A stretch of DNA of 64,000 nucleotides. Origin: Bilabrum cf. latius. Its lineage: Eukaryota > Bigyra: Bicosoecida > Bigyra > Bicosoecida. Position 1 is the stretch's first letter; every line of letters starts with the position of its first letter. The translations under genes and the position numbers were made by a program. The notes under the pieces are model-generated. The model was not told the DNA's origin, made no database searches, and was given only the letters and a program-made list of their open reading frames with translations. Of this stretch, positions 1 through 13,700 are shown piece after piece. Where the stretch lies: positions 992,001 to 1,056,000 of the forward strand of contig OZ237741.1 in the NCBI GenBank assembly GCA_965178125.1, in the 5' to 3' direction.

Positions 1-616
1 AGCCACACAGATCCGCCAGCATGGGATGTGGAAATTTGTTGGTCTTATTATCTGGTAGCTTCACACATGCCCAGCAATAAGTGGCAGTGTTCAGCTGCTG
101 GGACCATGGCAAGGGTCCATGGACGAGGCACTGCTGCGGCTCTGGGAGGCAACGCAGAAAGGGCAAGAGCTGCATGTGTGTGCTGTTCCACGGCATAGCG
201 AACTTGGTTATTGTGGTGCGAGTTTGGCTGCCAAAACTGCGTGCTAGGCGTCAGACAATCAGTAGACCCTGGTTGCGTTAGGAAGTGCTCCTGCCAACGT
301 CTCGATCATCGCAGCTCACTGGAATTCCAATGCGTTTGCATCGCAGCTCGATCCATTTGGTTTTCGTGATGTACCTGACAGGGTGGATACGTGCTGCAAG
401 CTCCTTTAGTGGCATCACGGCCTCCGGTTTAGCGCCAGGAATCCCCCGGTGTGCAGCGCACAGGGTTGGTAGGGCATCAGTACGGCATTGAACCAGCTGC
501 CCAGTCAAACCATCAGCCAGAAACGCTGGAATCGGGAAGATGTGGGCAGACGTCAGCCGTGGCAGCCGCGCCGGCTGCACCACTCTAGCTTCGATCGCCT
601 GCCACGGCGCCGCGCC
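1..616. other. Unresolved left edge
   Basis: No gene is assigned here with confidence. The frame of the downstream exostosin gene stays open leftwards into this stretch if TAG is read as sense (TAG at 245, 263, 407 and 470), so its 5' exons may lie here. On the minus strand a 132-codon ORF at 278..676, from ATG to a TAA stop, also has a natural-looking composition but matches no family I recognise. The two readings overlap and cannot both be fully right. Transcript data would settle which strand is used. Confidence 0.3.
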
Positions 617-2665
617 ATGCAACACCGAAAGACCAGGGCACACGCTGAAGAAATTTTGGAGCTGTCTCGGGAGCATTTTGGCGTTAATGACGGCGAGTTT
701 AGGCCCCGAAGCTCGCTACAACGAATCTTGCGCTGGTGCGCTTCTCATGGTCGACGAGGCGTGCATGTGTACAGCGACTCCGAGCGCCTTCGCGTTGGTC
801 GCAAGCTGTGCGCGACCCGGAAGCTGGGCAACATGCACGGGGAGTCTTTAGGCAGCAAGCTAGCCAGGTAGGCTCTCCTCGTCCTCGGGAAGCAGCACCC
901 AGAGCACCCCCTCTGTAGACAGAGGCAGTGCAGGCCACACAAGCCTGCGGCCTCATCGTCAGTGCAGCAGGAGGAGGAGCATAGACGGGCACACGCGCAG
1001 GTGTGGCACCGGGATGATTTTGATAGGGTCGGAGACGAGCACGAATGCTCGAGCTGGCACAGCGAGCCCCCTCTGTCATCAGCGCTGTCGCAGCTGCAGC
1101 GCGCATTGCGTGCAGCAGGGTTAGAGACCAACAACCCATCCTCTGCTTGCCTCTTCCTCCCACCGTTCGAGACCACACCATTAAGCACGGTGCTCCAGCC
1201 TATTCAGCTCAGTAACACGCGCGTAGCGTCTGCAGCAGGCCTGCACGGCGACTTCACCGCGCTCCGACTGTCTCAGTACCGTTCCAGCGATGCCGTGGTA
1301 GCCTGGCTTAGGAGCCTAAGGTACTGGGGCCACGCGGCAGAGAGACACATAGTCGCAGATCAGACAGACTCGTTCGTCCCGTGGCTGCATAGGGCGTTCA
1401 TGGATGCTGGCACTGCCCGCGACCCTGTTTGGAGGCTGCACCGAATCGCGCGGTTGGTGTGCAAACATGAAATTCCCTCGAGCGATGAGGGAGAGGCCGC
1501 TCCTGGAGCAGTTGATGTAGATCGTCGACACTCTGCAGACAGCACGGCGTAGCTTTGTTTATGGGCCGGTTTGGGTCACGAAGATGCGACCGAACGCTCC
1601 AGACCTGATGCCAGAGGCTCCGTGGATCCGCCTGCCTGGCTGTCGACTAGGCTGCCTCTGATCGGCAAGAGCAACAGCATACGCAGGTATGAGCGCACTA
1701 AGCACAGTATGGGCAGGATGCTTTTGGGACAGAGCACATTTTCGACGGCACTCCATCACACCACAACCTGTGCAAATCCGGCTGCAAGACACATCAACAG
1801 CATGCAAGCATCCATGCGTCCACTCCTTGCGTCGTTTAGGGGCAGCATTTGGGACAGGGCGCTTGGAAGGGATCCTGCCCAGACCCGCAGAAGGCTCATG
1901 AAATTGCATGATCCATTGGGAGCCCAAGGACGCACGATTATTGCAGAGTCATCGCTGCAGTGTGGAATCGATGAGGATGACGGGTCACCGCGTGGTGCAG
2001 CCGGAGGAGGCAGCCCACGTCCTTCGTATGACAAGAGGAGATACGTGGAGCTGCTATCGAGCAGCGTATTCTGCTTTGCCCCTAGAGGTGCAGGCCTGCA
2101 CAGCTATCGGATGGTTGAAGCAGTCGGTTGCGGGTGCGTACCTGTTCTCCTGGAGATGGACCTTGCCCTCCCGTTCGAAGTGGAGCTGACCGACGCGTGC
2201 GGGAGTGCTTCAGCACGGGCGTTAAGCTGCCCACCCGAGCTGCAGTGGTGGGTACAGCCCATCCACTTCGACGTTTTGGTATCCGTGCGTGGCGATTCGT
2301 TTTGCCGCGTATTGTCGTGGGATGAGACGGAGACCGGCAGTGCACTTGTTGCAGAACCTCTCCCGCCTCTAGCTGATGAAGCCAGCGGTAGCCTTCGCAA
2401 TGCCACGGTAAGGGTGGTATTGGGTGCTTACTATGTGCGCGTAGAGTCTCGCTTCATGGCCTGCACTGCTCCTGTTCTTGCAGAGCTTAACGGTCAGCCT
2501 AAGGCAAACAGGCCGGCTACAAAGAGGTCGAGGTCTGCAGCACCGGTCTGGTGGCTTCAAGGAGCGCGGGAAAGGCTGGCCCAGGCATGGGAGGCCCTCC
2601 TGAGGGATGGAGGAACGCCAGCACTGCTTGCTTTCATCGGAGAAATAGCTATCCCATAGGGGTAA
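617..2665 (+). CDS. Exostosin-family (GT47-like) glycosyltransferase
   Basis: Probable Golgi type-II glycosyltransferase. The recognisable part is the C-terminal exostosin motif near 2040-2190: a SSSVFCFAPRG segment, then SYRMVEAVGCGCVPVLL, matching the family pattern of a Ser-Phe-Cys-Leu-x-P-x-G loop followed by R-[IM]-V-E-A-[IV]-x-x-G-C-[VI]-P-V. Upstream, RPLLASFRGSIWD (about 1820) fits the conserved phenylalanine-glycine segment, and SACLFLPPF (about 1140) fits the N-terminal half. The frame is continuous through TAG codons at 869 and 1550, and through a third at 2657 that is followed two codons later by TAA at 2663, taken as the stop. The start is uncertain. The first in-frame ATG in the annotated span is at 617, but the frame stays open further left and earlier exons may exist. 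It converges on the TmcB-like gene with 114 bp between stops. Family assignment is fairly secure; substrate is unknown. Confidence 0.72.
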
Positions 2666-2779
2666 ATTGACAAGAGCAAGTCTTGTATTGGCAATCGGAC
2701 AAGTCTTACCAGTGCAAACTTGACTTTCAAACACATTCAAACACGACAGACGCCCACCAGATTGATCCTAGAACGTGGA

Positions 2780-5700
2780 TTATTCGCGCTACAGACGACC
2801 GTGCTCGAGTGCGCCACGGCCGCCTGCCGGCTTCACTTTGCTTGTTGCACCCTGCGCAATGCTGTCCGAGCTCGTCCCAATGCTTTCCATGTCTCGAAGG
2901 CCCTCTGTTCGATGCGAATACCTCTCATTGCGGGTGCCCAGCTTGTTGGCCGCGCAGCAGCAGCAGAAGTACTTCATACAGCAACCGACGGATTCCTCTC
3001 CGCTGAGGTTTCGATCAGAGCCTCGCTTGCTCAGCTTTCTCCTCGAGTCCTGCATGCTACCCTCCCGCAGGCGCTGGGCAGCAGCCGCCGTCTGACCGCC
3101 GAAGCTGTCCTGTTTGAGCATCTGCAGCTCCAACATAGCCGCCTTCAGGTGAACTCGCAGGGGCGGCAAAGCGTCCACGATCTCCAGGGGCAGGAGCCGG
3201 AGCAGAGTGCGAGCCGCTCGGATGGGGTTGGCGAGACCCTCAACGGATGGCTCGTACCAGAACAAAGCAATCAAGAAGAACAAAGCGCCAAATGCTGCGG
3301 CCACCACCGTCACAACCAAGATCCACTCCTCCAGGATCACCGTCTTTCGGCTCCTGAAAGCCTCCGCGGCGCTGGCAAGGGCAGTCCGCAGATGCGGCCG
3401 TTCCAAATCCAGCAGCCTGCGGAGGTCAGGTGCCACCCTGTCCCTGGCAACGTCCAATAGGGGCTAGTCGACGCCCGCGCTATCTGCAGGCACGCCCGAA
3501 GTGGCCTCTTGCAGCAGCTGCAGCCACGCCATAGCACCGAAAAAGGCACCCTCCGTCATTACGTTGCTCTCGATCACCCTGCACTGGCCCAGCACGGTGC
3601 GTTCAGCATTGGCCTGCGGGTCTTGCTGGCCCACACGGGTGGTAGAACTAGCCAGCAGGGTGGGACTCACGTGGCGGCATCCATTCTCGTACAGAACCGA
3701 GTAGGCACTGGGCTCCTGTCGCTCGGTCAGCCTACCAATCGAATACTTCGCACCGTCTACAGCCGTGATGTCACCTCCGTAGACGAGTGCCCCGAAGTCG
3801 TTCTTCAGCTTGTCATCGAGCTCGAGGATATCCTGCAGGATCGGGTCGCGCACCGGCTCTGCAACTGTCATGATATCAAGGGCATCGATCCCCAGGGCCT
3901 CCACCTCGCTCTGAAGCTGCTCCGTGAGCGACATCTGCAGAGAGCTGCGCTCCGTGTTTGAAGCGAGGACCAATATGTAAACGACGATCGATCCCGCCCA
4001 CAGGCCTACCAGCAGCACAGGGACGAGCAGATTGAACACGTTCTTGCGCAGGAACTGCCCAGAGTCCAGGTGATTCCTCGGCTTGAACGTGTCACGACGC
4101 CTGCGAAGCTGCCGCCTGTGCCAACTGGACGCCGCCTCTGCAATCTCCTCGATTTCCACATAGCCCTCCTCTTCCATCATCCCAGTGAGGTCGCCTTCAA
4201 GCACACCGCCGCCTCTACTAGCCGCTCCGCTGTCATCGGCCTGGCTGTGCTGCTATTGAGAGGACTTGCCCTCCATGAGTCCTTCCATTAGAATCTCCCT
4301 CTGGCTCTTGCTCTTCGCTTGCGTGCTCAGCTTGCCTGGCCTGGCAGATGTCTGAGGCAGCAAGATGCCCGCAGTCGAGGACGCCTCGGAGTCGCTGCCG
4401 TGCGCTGACCCTCCAGTGACGTCAGCATCTACAGCTGCTGTATCCTGTGCGTCAGCTTCTTCTGCCTCCTCGTCATCCAGACCGGACTCCTCCATTAACC
4501 TGCGGTTCAAGATGGCCTGGGCACGCTTGTGCAGCATCTTGGTAACGTTGTGCGGGATGATCAGAAGTCCTTGAGCGTTTGCATCAATTCTGGTCTTGAT
4601 TTGTCGCACGATTCTCGCAAAAGACCCACCCACGCACACAACGACCAGCACGAATACACCTGCGCCGAACCCTGTCATGATGTTTCGTTGCCGGGGGAAT
4701 CGCCACAGGAGATCTTCCTTCAGCGACTCAGTGTACAGCTGCATTCCATTGATGATATTTTTGAGGCTTAGAAGAAGTCCAGCAACCTTCCTGTTGCTAA
4801 GGATGATCTCCTGTTGTGGCAGGTCAGCGATCAGAAACAGCTTGGTAGCGACGTAGGACCCGGCCTGCGACAGCGATATGTTCAGCGTCCGCACTTCTCT
4901 GCCTGCTGACTGGAGGGCAGCAAGGATCCGCGTGTGCCCCGCGCCTGTCTCCATCAGAGGAACAGACAGCTATCTAGAGATGTTGCCAATGCTGATGGGA
5001 TCGTTGACCTCAAAAATGGTTGTCTCCATCTGCTCCAACAGCTCAAGGGAGTGAGGGCCATATCTGTCTGCATCTGCAGACAGCTTTTTCTGCACGGCTG
5101 CGTACAACTCGGCGTCCTTGACGAGAGCATCTGCGGTGCGATTTGGATGCCCGAAGACCTCCATGGCTCTCTCCTGGCTCAGCCCAAACGAGTCCCTGTC
5201 GTTGTAGAAGGCGAGGCTCTCGATCCACGCAACGGCACTCTCGAACTTGACCACGCGCTGGCCACTGAGGTACAAGGCCTCGGCGGTGCGCAGGGTGGCC
5301 CTGCCTTCGTTTAGCGACCAGACGATGGAAGCCACGGCAGCGACGACAATGAAAGCGACAAGCGACCACACCAGGCATCGGGCACTGCCAACCTCAGGCT
5401 CTACCAGCCCTTCCTGCAGCTGCATGGCGCGCGAGAGCTGCGAGCTTAATCGGGAGCTAGTACCAGAGCTCACCGAGCCTACTGCGCTCTTTCTCTCACC
5501 GAAGTCGTTGGATTCTCGCATCTATCTCACAGCGACCTACGGGGCCATCTTCACCGTTCTACCAGGAGTGGAATGCGCCTGCACCGCCAGGCCAACTGGC
5601 GGTCCAGATGCCGTCAATCTTGCGGGATTGCCACCATTCGATGTGGACAAAATACCCGGAGGTGACCGCCGATTTGTGCCAGACTAAGGCAGGGATGCTC

Positions 5701-8700
5701 GAGAGCCAGCACTGTTCCGCGGCAAGTCGGTTGGCACCGAGAGCAGCTATCGGTTGCTCGGATCTGCAGTGCTTTCTCGCTATCGAGTGACTGCACCTGC
5801 AGCCCCACCTGCTCGACTTCCGGCCTTCTAGAAGAACTCCAGCGAGCCAGCCTCACTAAACGTTGCTGTGGTGGCCGCTGGGCCTGTGCTGATCGACCGG
5901 TTGTCTCCACCACCTGTCGACGCGGTTGCGGATCCGCGTGCGTGCTGCATCGGATCCGATTGCGCCAATTGCGGCGGCTTGCCGGTAATCTGAATCACGG
6001 GCTGCTCCATGATCCCTTCACTGTTGAATCTTCCCGTGGATTCGCGCATAGTGCTTGCTGCTGAGGAATCCACGGGCCCTCGCTGGGACTTCGCCACGTA
6101 AGGCTACACTGGATGGTTCCGCGACCTCCAGTCGTTTTTTGGAGCCGAGCGCCTGTCCACACCAGACGATTCTTTCCGCTCTTCCCCCTGGCCGTTCTGA
6201 ATGTGCGTGGGAGGCAGCAGCGTCTACTCTGCCTCTCTTGCGACGTGACCTCCTCGGCTGGAGGGAGACGGCGGGGCGTGTACCTTGAAATCTCCGCTGC
6301 TCTCGTGCTCCGAGTCGAGCATACGTAGGTCAGAACCTAGAGAGCCGCTATCAGCGGCCTCTCCTGCCTCGCTGATGCGTGCCATCCACTTTGAGTCCCT
6401 GCCGGCGTATCGATCTCGGTCGGAAGAACTGCGTTTCTTGATCAACCGTCGAGCGCTGGCCTCATGGAAGCTATTGTGCATGCTTTGCGCCGCGCTGTAT
6501 TCCGAAGCAAACGAGGTTGTCATGCCACGCGGCGTCCGTGGCCCCATTGATTCAGCCTCCAGAAGGAACCGCTGGTTGTGCTGACTGATGAAAGTCTCCG
6601 TGCGCAGCCACCTGAAGATATAGAACGGCTCCACGCCGGGAAGCCGGACCTCCTGCACGGAGCCAACTACAGTGATCACGTCACCGTTGGAGGTACGCAT
6701 CGGCACCAGGCTGGGCTCGCGGCAGGCAAGCAAAGGGCTCGCAGGCAGCTCCAGCTCGTCCCTGTCTCTATCCGATCGGTCCGCTGCCCTCCCGCGGCCC
6801 TTCATCCCGCTGTAGCCCTTTCCGCCTTCATTCACCTCAAGGTCAGACTTGGATTGCATCTTGAAGTGTATCATGGAAGGCATGCTGGCAAGCCTCCTGG
6901 CCGCCTGTCGGTTGATCTTGATCTTGGCTTCCTTCCGTTTCTTGGACCGATTCGAACCCAGTGGGCGAACGGTGGCTAGCCTGCTCTGTCCGTCACGGCC
7001 TGGTTGGTTGAGGGAGGGAAAGTACTTGGTCATGCACATCCTGTCCCTATCAACCTGGCTGGACTCGATGCCAAGCATGGCAAGGGATTGCCTCGTTGCA
7101 CCTCGAATCCTGTACCTGCTCCTGGCTCCTTCGAATAGGATGATCTAATCGCTCGTCAAGATCTCGTGCAGGTGCACGAACAGCCTAGGCTCCCCAGAGT
7201 CTGGGGCCACTGGAGCCTCCCTGATCCGCATCCACACGGGCGACAGCAGGGCCTTTCCAGCACGGGAGATCAGCCACATGCGGGAGGGGCCGATCACCTA
7301 TCTCTGCTGCCCACCAATCCCAGAGGTGACGAACGCATCCATCACCTTTGGAAGGGCGGCACGTAGCGGCTAGGGAACGATAGCACCGATGTTCATCCCT
7401 TTGAAGCGCTCCGAGCTCATTCCGAGCAGCCTCGTTGCAGCTGCTGACACGTTCACCACCTCGCCGGTATTGCGCCGAGACGCCGAAATGGTGATGGTGG
7501 CAGCACGCTCGTCCCCTTCGCCTTCCTCTGTGTCTCTCAACTGCCCCATCATGAACGGCATAGAGCTCTCGTCCATGTGCTGCGTGGTGCGTGCAGATTC
7601 TAGGCGCTCTGCACGGTTCAGGTACTCGACTGCGCGCGTGCGCTGCCCGTTCAGGTTGATCAAGAAGCTGCCGTAGGACCGCAGCAGCTGGATAGCATCT
7701 GGCTGCATCTTGAGCATCTGCTTGTATAGACCGTCGATCTTGGTCAAGATGTGCATGAGCTGCTCCCCAACGTGCAGGACCTGCGCCAGGTCGGGAGTCC
7801 TCTGTGCAAGGCCATCCCACAGAGCGGATAGTCCTCGCAATGCGTCGGTCTGCAAGCTCTGTACCTGCGCCATGTGCTGCTGCTATAAAATGCTGTCCAC
7901 CACGGAGAGTTGCGAGCCGCTGCCACCCTTCCGGCCGAATCCGCCGGCCGCGCCGGCATCTCCAAGGTCCTCAAGCGGGCGACTGGATTCCCCATCCGAG
8001 AGCTGCTTGGCTCGCTGCATGCAGTAGAACTTAAGATCAAAGGCGGGCTGCACGCGCAGCACCTGGGCCACGATCTGCGCCTCCTGCAGCTGCATGGGAC
8101 CGAACTGTCTCCAGAACGCGGCGGCTAGCACGCCAGCGAGAGCCGACCGTGGGAACTTGTTGAGCAGGTATCTGTAGGCCATCTCTGCCTCCTTGGCGTG
8201 CTCGACGGCAGCCAAGATAGCCTTGCTCCTCTCGTCCAGCTGGGCCTCGCCATCATTGGTCAAGAGGCCGCTCACGTTGACGGCAGCCGACTGACCACTT
8301 GCCGTCCCGAGCATTCCGCCGGCGTACGTCGCAGACCCAGGCTGTCCGAGCCCACCGGGGCCGGCAGTCAACAGGGCCACCGTCTCGTTCAGCGCGACCT
8401 CTTGATCATGAACGACCATGCCTGCGGCATCGTCGCCAGACCCGGCCTCCGACTCTGTCTGCAACCTCTGCATCGAGCTCCTCTTGGCTGAGGACCTCCA
8501 GCTCCCGAGCAGCCCAGCGAGCTTCTCCTTGGACAGCCGTCTAGTCGGCTCAGGCGAGTCTCGTGCTGACGGCGAAGGGAGCACAACACCGGGATTCTAG
8601 CTGCTCTCAAAGGCAGAGCCCACGGAGAAGCGCCTCTGCCGAGACTGGTGTGCACTTGAATGAGCGGAGGGCGACCGCGGTGCGCCGCCAGCGGCATCAG

Positions 8701-10566
8701 ATGCGCGTCGCTGCCTCGGTGGCATGGGCTGCACGACTCCAACCGCTGCGTCTCCTCCAAGCGGGTTCGCATGATGATTAGAGCCGCGGCGGGTCGTGTG
8801 CTGCATCGCCCCATCACCTCCCCCACCTCCACCTCCCAGCGGTGGGGTACCCCCAGCGGCTCGAAGCTGTCTTGCCTCCTTGGCGGCTGCTGCATTGCCC
8901 CTTGCTGCAACGAGGGCCTGGTACTGGGTCAGTGCCTCTATCTTTTGCGCCGTGGCCAGCTGTCTTCTGGCCTGCTGCTGTTCCCTGATCTCCTCTGCGC
9001 TCCTGAGGACGGCCTGGTAGGCCCTTCTGGTTTCGTCCTCGTCCCCGCCGCCGTCGATGCTGAGGTCGATCACTGCCTTTGCGAACTTGCTGAGCCGCGA
9101 CCTGGCCCACATCTCGATGGAGGTGAGGGAGGTCAGGTCTCGCAGGGCCGAGTCGGCCACGCTCTCTTGGTATAGCTTGGAGAGGAGGAACCCACACAGG
9201 GCTGCCACTGGCCCGCCAAGGTACACGAACGCGGCGTAGTCCTGGGTCGAGTCTGCGCGGGCCATGAGCAGCGCCACGCAGCACCACGTGTAAACGCATG
9301 CGGCCGACACCTCGAGCGAGTTCATCATGGGGTGCACGTACAGGTTGTACGAGAAGGACAGCCAAGTCCAGAAGATGCCGGAGGCGAGGAGCATCACGGC
9401 GAGGGCAGCAGACCCTATAAACGGACCGCTGCCAATGTTAAACAGCCCCGATAGGACCAGTTTCATGAGCAGCAGAGCGACGTCTCCCCGCCCATGCACT
9501 TTGGCGCTGAGAGACCTCGAGGAGGGGGAGCGGTCCACCACCGTGGCGGCATACAGGAACGCCAGCACGCTGAAAAAGATTAGCAGCAGGATGCTGGCGG
9601 CCGCAACAACCACGTGAACGGCGCCTCCACACTGCAAACTGGTTCCCATCCAAACTTCCGAGCCACCACCGCCACCAGAGCCGGCTGCCGCGGCTGAGTC
9701 ATCAGCTGCGTTCCCAATCTGAGACACCAGGTCTTCGGACAAGATGCTAGCTTCTGCCTCTGGCTGGGATCCACACACGACAGAACGCATTAAAATTGAT
9801 GAAAATGGCAAGAATAACCTGCGATGGCAGAAGAGGTGGGTGTGGCAGGGAACGTGTCGGCCGTTCAGTCGTGCTAGTCAGGGGACCGAGTGCCCAGGAA
9901 CGCGCTCACACTGTCGCACTCAGGCCGCCAACTGCCCGCAAGACCCTCAGCATGCTTGCATTTTGCGGCAAATTTGAGGAGAATCGGTTCGCCACCGTGT
10001 AGAAGAGACCAACGAATACCAACGAGCTGAAGGCTGCCACTGCAAGCAGCGCCAAGAATGCAGGCTGAGAAAGCACCTCGTCCGCTGTATCACTTGAGAC
10101 GTAGTCCAGAGCAGTACTGAATGGCGATAAGGCTTCGCTTGCACGCCATGGCATGTGGGGGCTCGAGTTGAGCGGGAAAGCGAAGAGCTGCAGCCTGCGC
10201 AAGGAGAACCGAATCAAAACTCTGGGGGGGGGGGCGCATGATACATGAATCGGAGCAGACGATCAATGGAATTCAAATGTATGAATTGATGGATCGTATA
10301 ATCTATGCGATTTACAGTTCCACTCGAGCAGCTTGGCAAGGTGTGGCATGTCCGGCGCATCGGCTGTCCCACGCAAACTCGTCTAATCACCAAGAGAAGC
10401 TGTCATAGTCTCACGCGTTAATGCAAAGTCCAACGATAGCGGGCCATCTATCCACTGGAAACGTCTTCGTTTGGACGTATAACGCCCCAAACAACCCATC
10501 TGCTGCCTTGCTGGTCCAGGATGGTCGATCTGCACCCTCTGCTGACTGTACGCCGCTTGGCTGCAT
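2780..10566 (-). CDS. Giant TmcB-like multi-pass membrane protein with PAS domain
   Basis: Three exons: 10566..10415, 10221..9910 and 9818..2780, with GTGAGA and GTGAGC donors and CAG acceptors. Together they give 2,500 residues. The N-terminus (SKAADGLFGALYVQTKTFP, then LRRLQLFAFPL, then FLPFSSILMRSVVC after the second splice) and the multi-pass block at 9660-9150 resemble tiny-macrocysts TmcB-like proteins. A PAS domain follows at about 7460-7150 (NTGEVVNVSAAATRLLGMS, then GMNIGAIVP). Further transmembrane segments lie near 5370, 4640, 3990 and 3300. The last exon holds 17 in-frame TAG codons (8597, 7883, 7370, 7298, 7145, 6224, 6104, 5828, 5780, 5747, 5684, 5537, 5522, 4970, 4253, 3464, 2789) and no TAA or TGA until the TAA at 2780. 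Splice junctions rebuild family-like sequence on both sides, which supports the model. It probably senses redox or ligand state at a membrane; that role is inferred. Confidence 0.8.
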
Positions 10567-10773
10567 GTCTACCAATCAATGACAAAGATTTTAATCTAAC
10601 TAACAACTTCTACTTGATTAAAGCCAAATTTTTCTAGTAGAGCGCCTGTAATTGGGCTTCGTCACTGCTTCTAGAGAGCATCATGGCGCAGAATTAATTC
10701 GGTTGCGACCGCAAAGCCCCCCGTTGGTCGCAAAAATCCACGACAGATCATTGAACCAGTGCGAGCGAGAGCC

Positions 10774-13700
10774 ATGAGCGAAAGTGAAGCTAAAGCTGAA
10801 GCTGATGCATTGTTTGCGTAGATCACTCGGATGGAGGCACGTGGGCTACGGGTGAAGGGCGAAATCCACGGTCACATTGAGTCTCTCGAAGCATAGCTAA
10901 CATCTGCTCACGAAGCAAACGTTAACTTGCGTAGGCATAACGATGAATTGGCTAGTATCGTGCAGGTCCTAATTCGAAGATGGACCCAGTCCCGGAAAAG
11001 TCCTGCTGCATCGAGATTGACGCAGTGTATCCACGGCGAATGCAGTGTTTCTCCTGGCTCGGCAATGCAGGCCGAGATAGAAGGCTTAAAGAAGAGGATT
11101 CATGACTTCACCGAAGATAGGGATGCCTAGCTGATGGACTTGAGAGCCGAGAGAGACCGACAGCATGCCGAGGCAGACAAGCTAAAGCGAGCCATGCAAG
11201 AAGTAGACAAGCGGGAAGCGCAGAGGGAGGAGGAACACATTGCAAGCAATGCAGCTGCCCTTGCTCAGCAGCGATAGGTATTTGAGTAGGAGCTAGACGG
11301 GCTGCGAGCTCAAATCCGGGACTTGGATGCGCAAAGAGCATCTTCCGCAGAAGAGGCAGTTGCCATGTCGGTGCGACTGGAAGCTGCGACGTCAACCATC
11401 GAGAAGCTAGAGCGCGAGGGCCAGTCTCTGAGGGAAACATCACAAGAATCAATCAAGTAGGTTGCAGAGCCGCCCCCGCGAGCTGTTTCCAAGGAAGAGG
11501 AGCCGCGCCGAGCGCAGCAAGACCTGGATGCTGTTGCGCAGCCCGACGACCTGCAAACAATGCAGCCGGTGCCGAATCTGCAGCAAGCCAGTGAATTGGG
11601 GCAGAGTATTAGTGAATTGCAGTCGAGCCTGCGTCGCACCCAAGCAGAGCTGCTCCGGACGAAGCAGCGCCTGCAACGAGCGAGCAGGCGAGCACCCTAG
11701 CAGCTGCACCCCGGCGCCTTCCTCCGTCGATTGGGAGCAGCTGCTCGGGAGCTCAGGAGAGACCTGCTTGGCGACGCAGCTGGAGCATCTGGGCTGGGTG
11801 CATCGGCTGGCGTGGAGCAGCACCGGCCAGCGGCAGCCCCCGGTGGCAGTGCGAGCAGCAGCCAGCGCTCTGGAGCAGCTGCTCCGCTCCGCTCCGCACC
11901 GAGCTCTGGCGCAGCCTGGGACGTCGTGTCGTCTCACTCCATCGCTGCAGCTGCTGCCCTCCGCACAGCCGAGCTGCAGATCCTTCCATTCCCCGTGTCT
12001 CGCGACGAGTACGAGACGGAGGTGCAGCGGGAGGGGCAGGAGGAGTTCGACGCATCGCGGCACTGGGCGGAGCTTGCCGGGTCTGTGGTCACGGGACGAG
12101 TGCGCAGGCCCGACCACGGCGTGCCTCCGCCCTCCCCCGCCTCGACATCCTCGTCCTCTATCCCCGCGCAGAGCCCATCCTCGTCCTCCACCAGCCGCAG
12201 GGGGCGGAGGTTCACAGATGCGGATGCGTGGGGGGAGAGCAGGCGAGGGTTCAAGGGGTCCCAGTCTGTGGCAGATCCAGGGTGGAGCGCATCCTCCCCG
12301 CGGTTTGGCAGCCACGGGCGAGTAAGCCCCCCCCTTGACCAGGCACTAGGGAACAATGGGCCGGGGGCGACCACTGACGAGTGGCTGAGACCACTTGGTG
12401 AAGACCTATTTGAATACGAGGCAGCGCGGAGGGCGGCCAAAGTGCTCGACAGCTGCTGGCGGGGGGCGGTCCTGCCCATGGCCGCGCGGGCCATTGTGCT
12501 GGCGGCGCAGGCGGCAGCCTCTGAGCGGCTGAGGCTGCTGATGCGGGAGGCGGCTAGCGAGAGTCGGTCTGAGCCCGCGCTTCAGGTGCCACTGTACGCC
12601 AGACCGCGTTCGATTGTTATGCAGCTGCAGGGCTTCAAGCCAGGGAACAATAAAGGCGACACGGCGAGCGGTGCGGGGGCAAGAGCTGCTGGGGACCAGC
12701 TTTAGGTCCAGGGTGGAGGCCCGGGTGCGGCCGAGGATGGCATGGTGAAGGGCGTGCCGGGTCTCCCACCGACCCCTTGGCTGTGGTCCGCTGACGGGGA
12801 CCACACGCACTGCACGCTGTGCGGGCAGGAGTTTGCGTTCCTGGTTAGGCAGCACCACTGCAGGTGCTGTGGGATGGTAGTGTGCTCGCAATGCAGCGCA
12901 TTCACGCAGGTGATGGTCAGCAAGGCCGTGCCCGTGTCATCCACGGCCTTCGAGTGCCCCGGGGCGGTGATCCGCGAGGTGGCCGCGGAGGGCCTCGTGA
13001 GGAGGGAGGATATTGCGGGGTGGAGGCGCAGGCAGCTGCTCGCATCCGTGGATGGAGCCGACGAGGCATTGCATGGGAGCAACAGCCAGGGAACAAATCT
13101 CTTGGGATCCACCGTAGAGGAAGATAGCAAGCAGTCTGGCGGCCACGGGAGGGGCTCGCTTTCCGAAGCACTCCGGCCGAGCCCTGGCGGCATGCTTCCA
13201 ATGGGTGCTGACCTTCGGACTCGCAAGGGCAAGAAGGTTGCCAGAAAGGCGGGCGGGCTGGGCACGGTGGCAGAGAGCGAGGACGTGTCCGTGGTCTCGA
13301 GCGACTCTGAAGATGGTACCGTTGAGCCAGCACGGGACGATGCGCGACCCAAGCCATCGGATGCTTTACCGGCAGACCCTGACGCCGGAGGGGACAGCGC
13401 TGCTGCCTCGGGCAGCGATGTAGATGTAGTACGCCAACCTGCGCATGCGCATGCTCTCGGAGAAGGACGGGGAAAACAAGCGCCCTTGCCAAGTCTAAAA
13501 TCGCACCTCGCGCTTGGCCTGAAGGAGCGCAGCAGCAGCAGCAGCACCATGGCGCCCATGCTAGCGGGAGCCCACGCCGGATCCATCGGGCCTGGGGGCA
13601 TGCAGCGCCGCCGATCGTTCGCTGTTAGGCGGGAGGGCAGGGCAGGCAGCCCGCACGTTGGTGACCCGCGGCTGCCAGGCGCCAGCGCCAGTGGAGCAGT

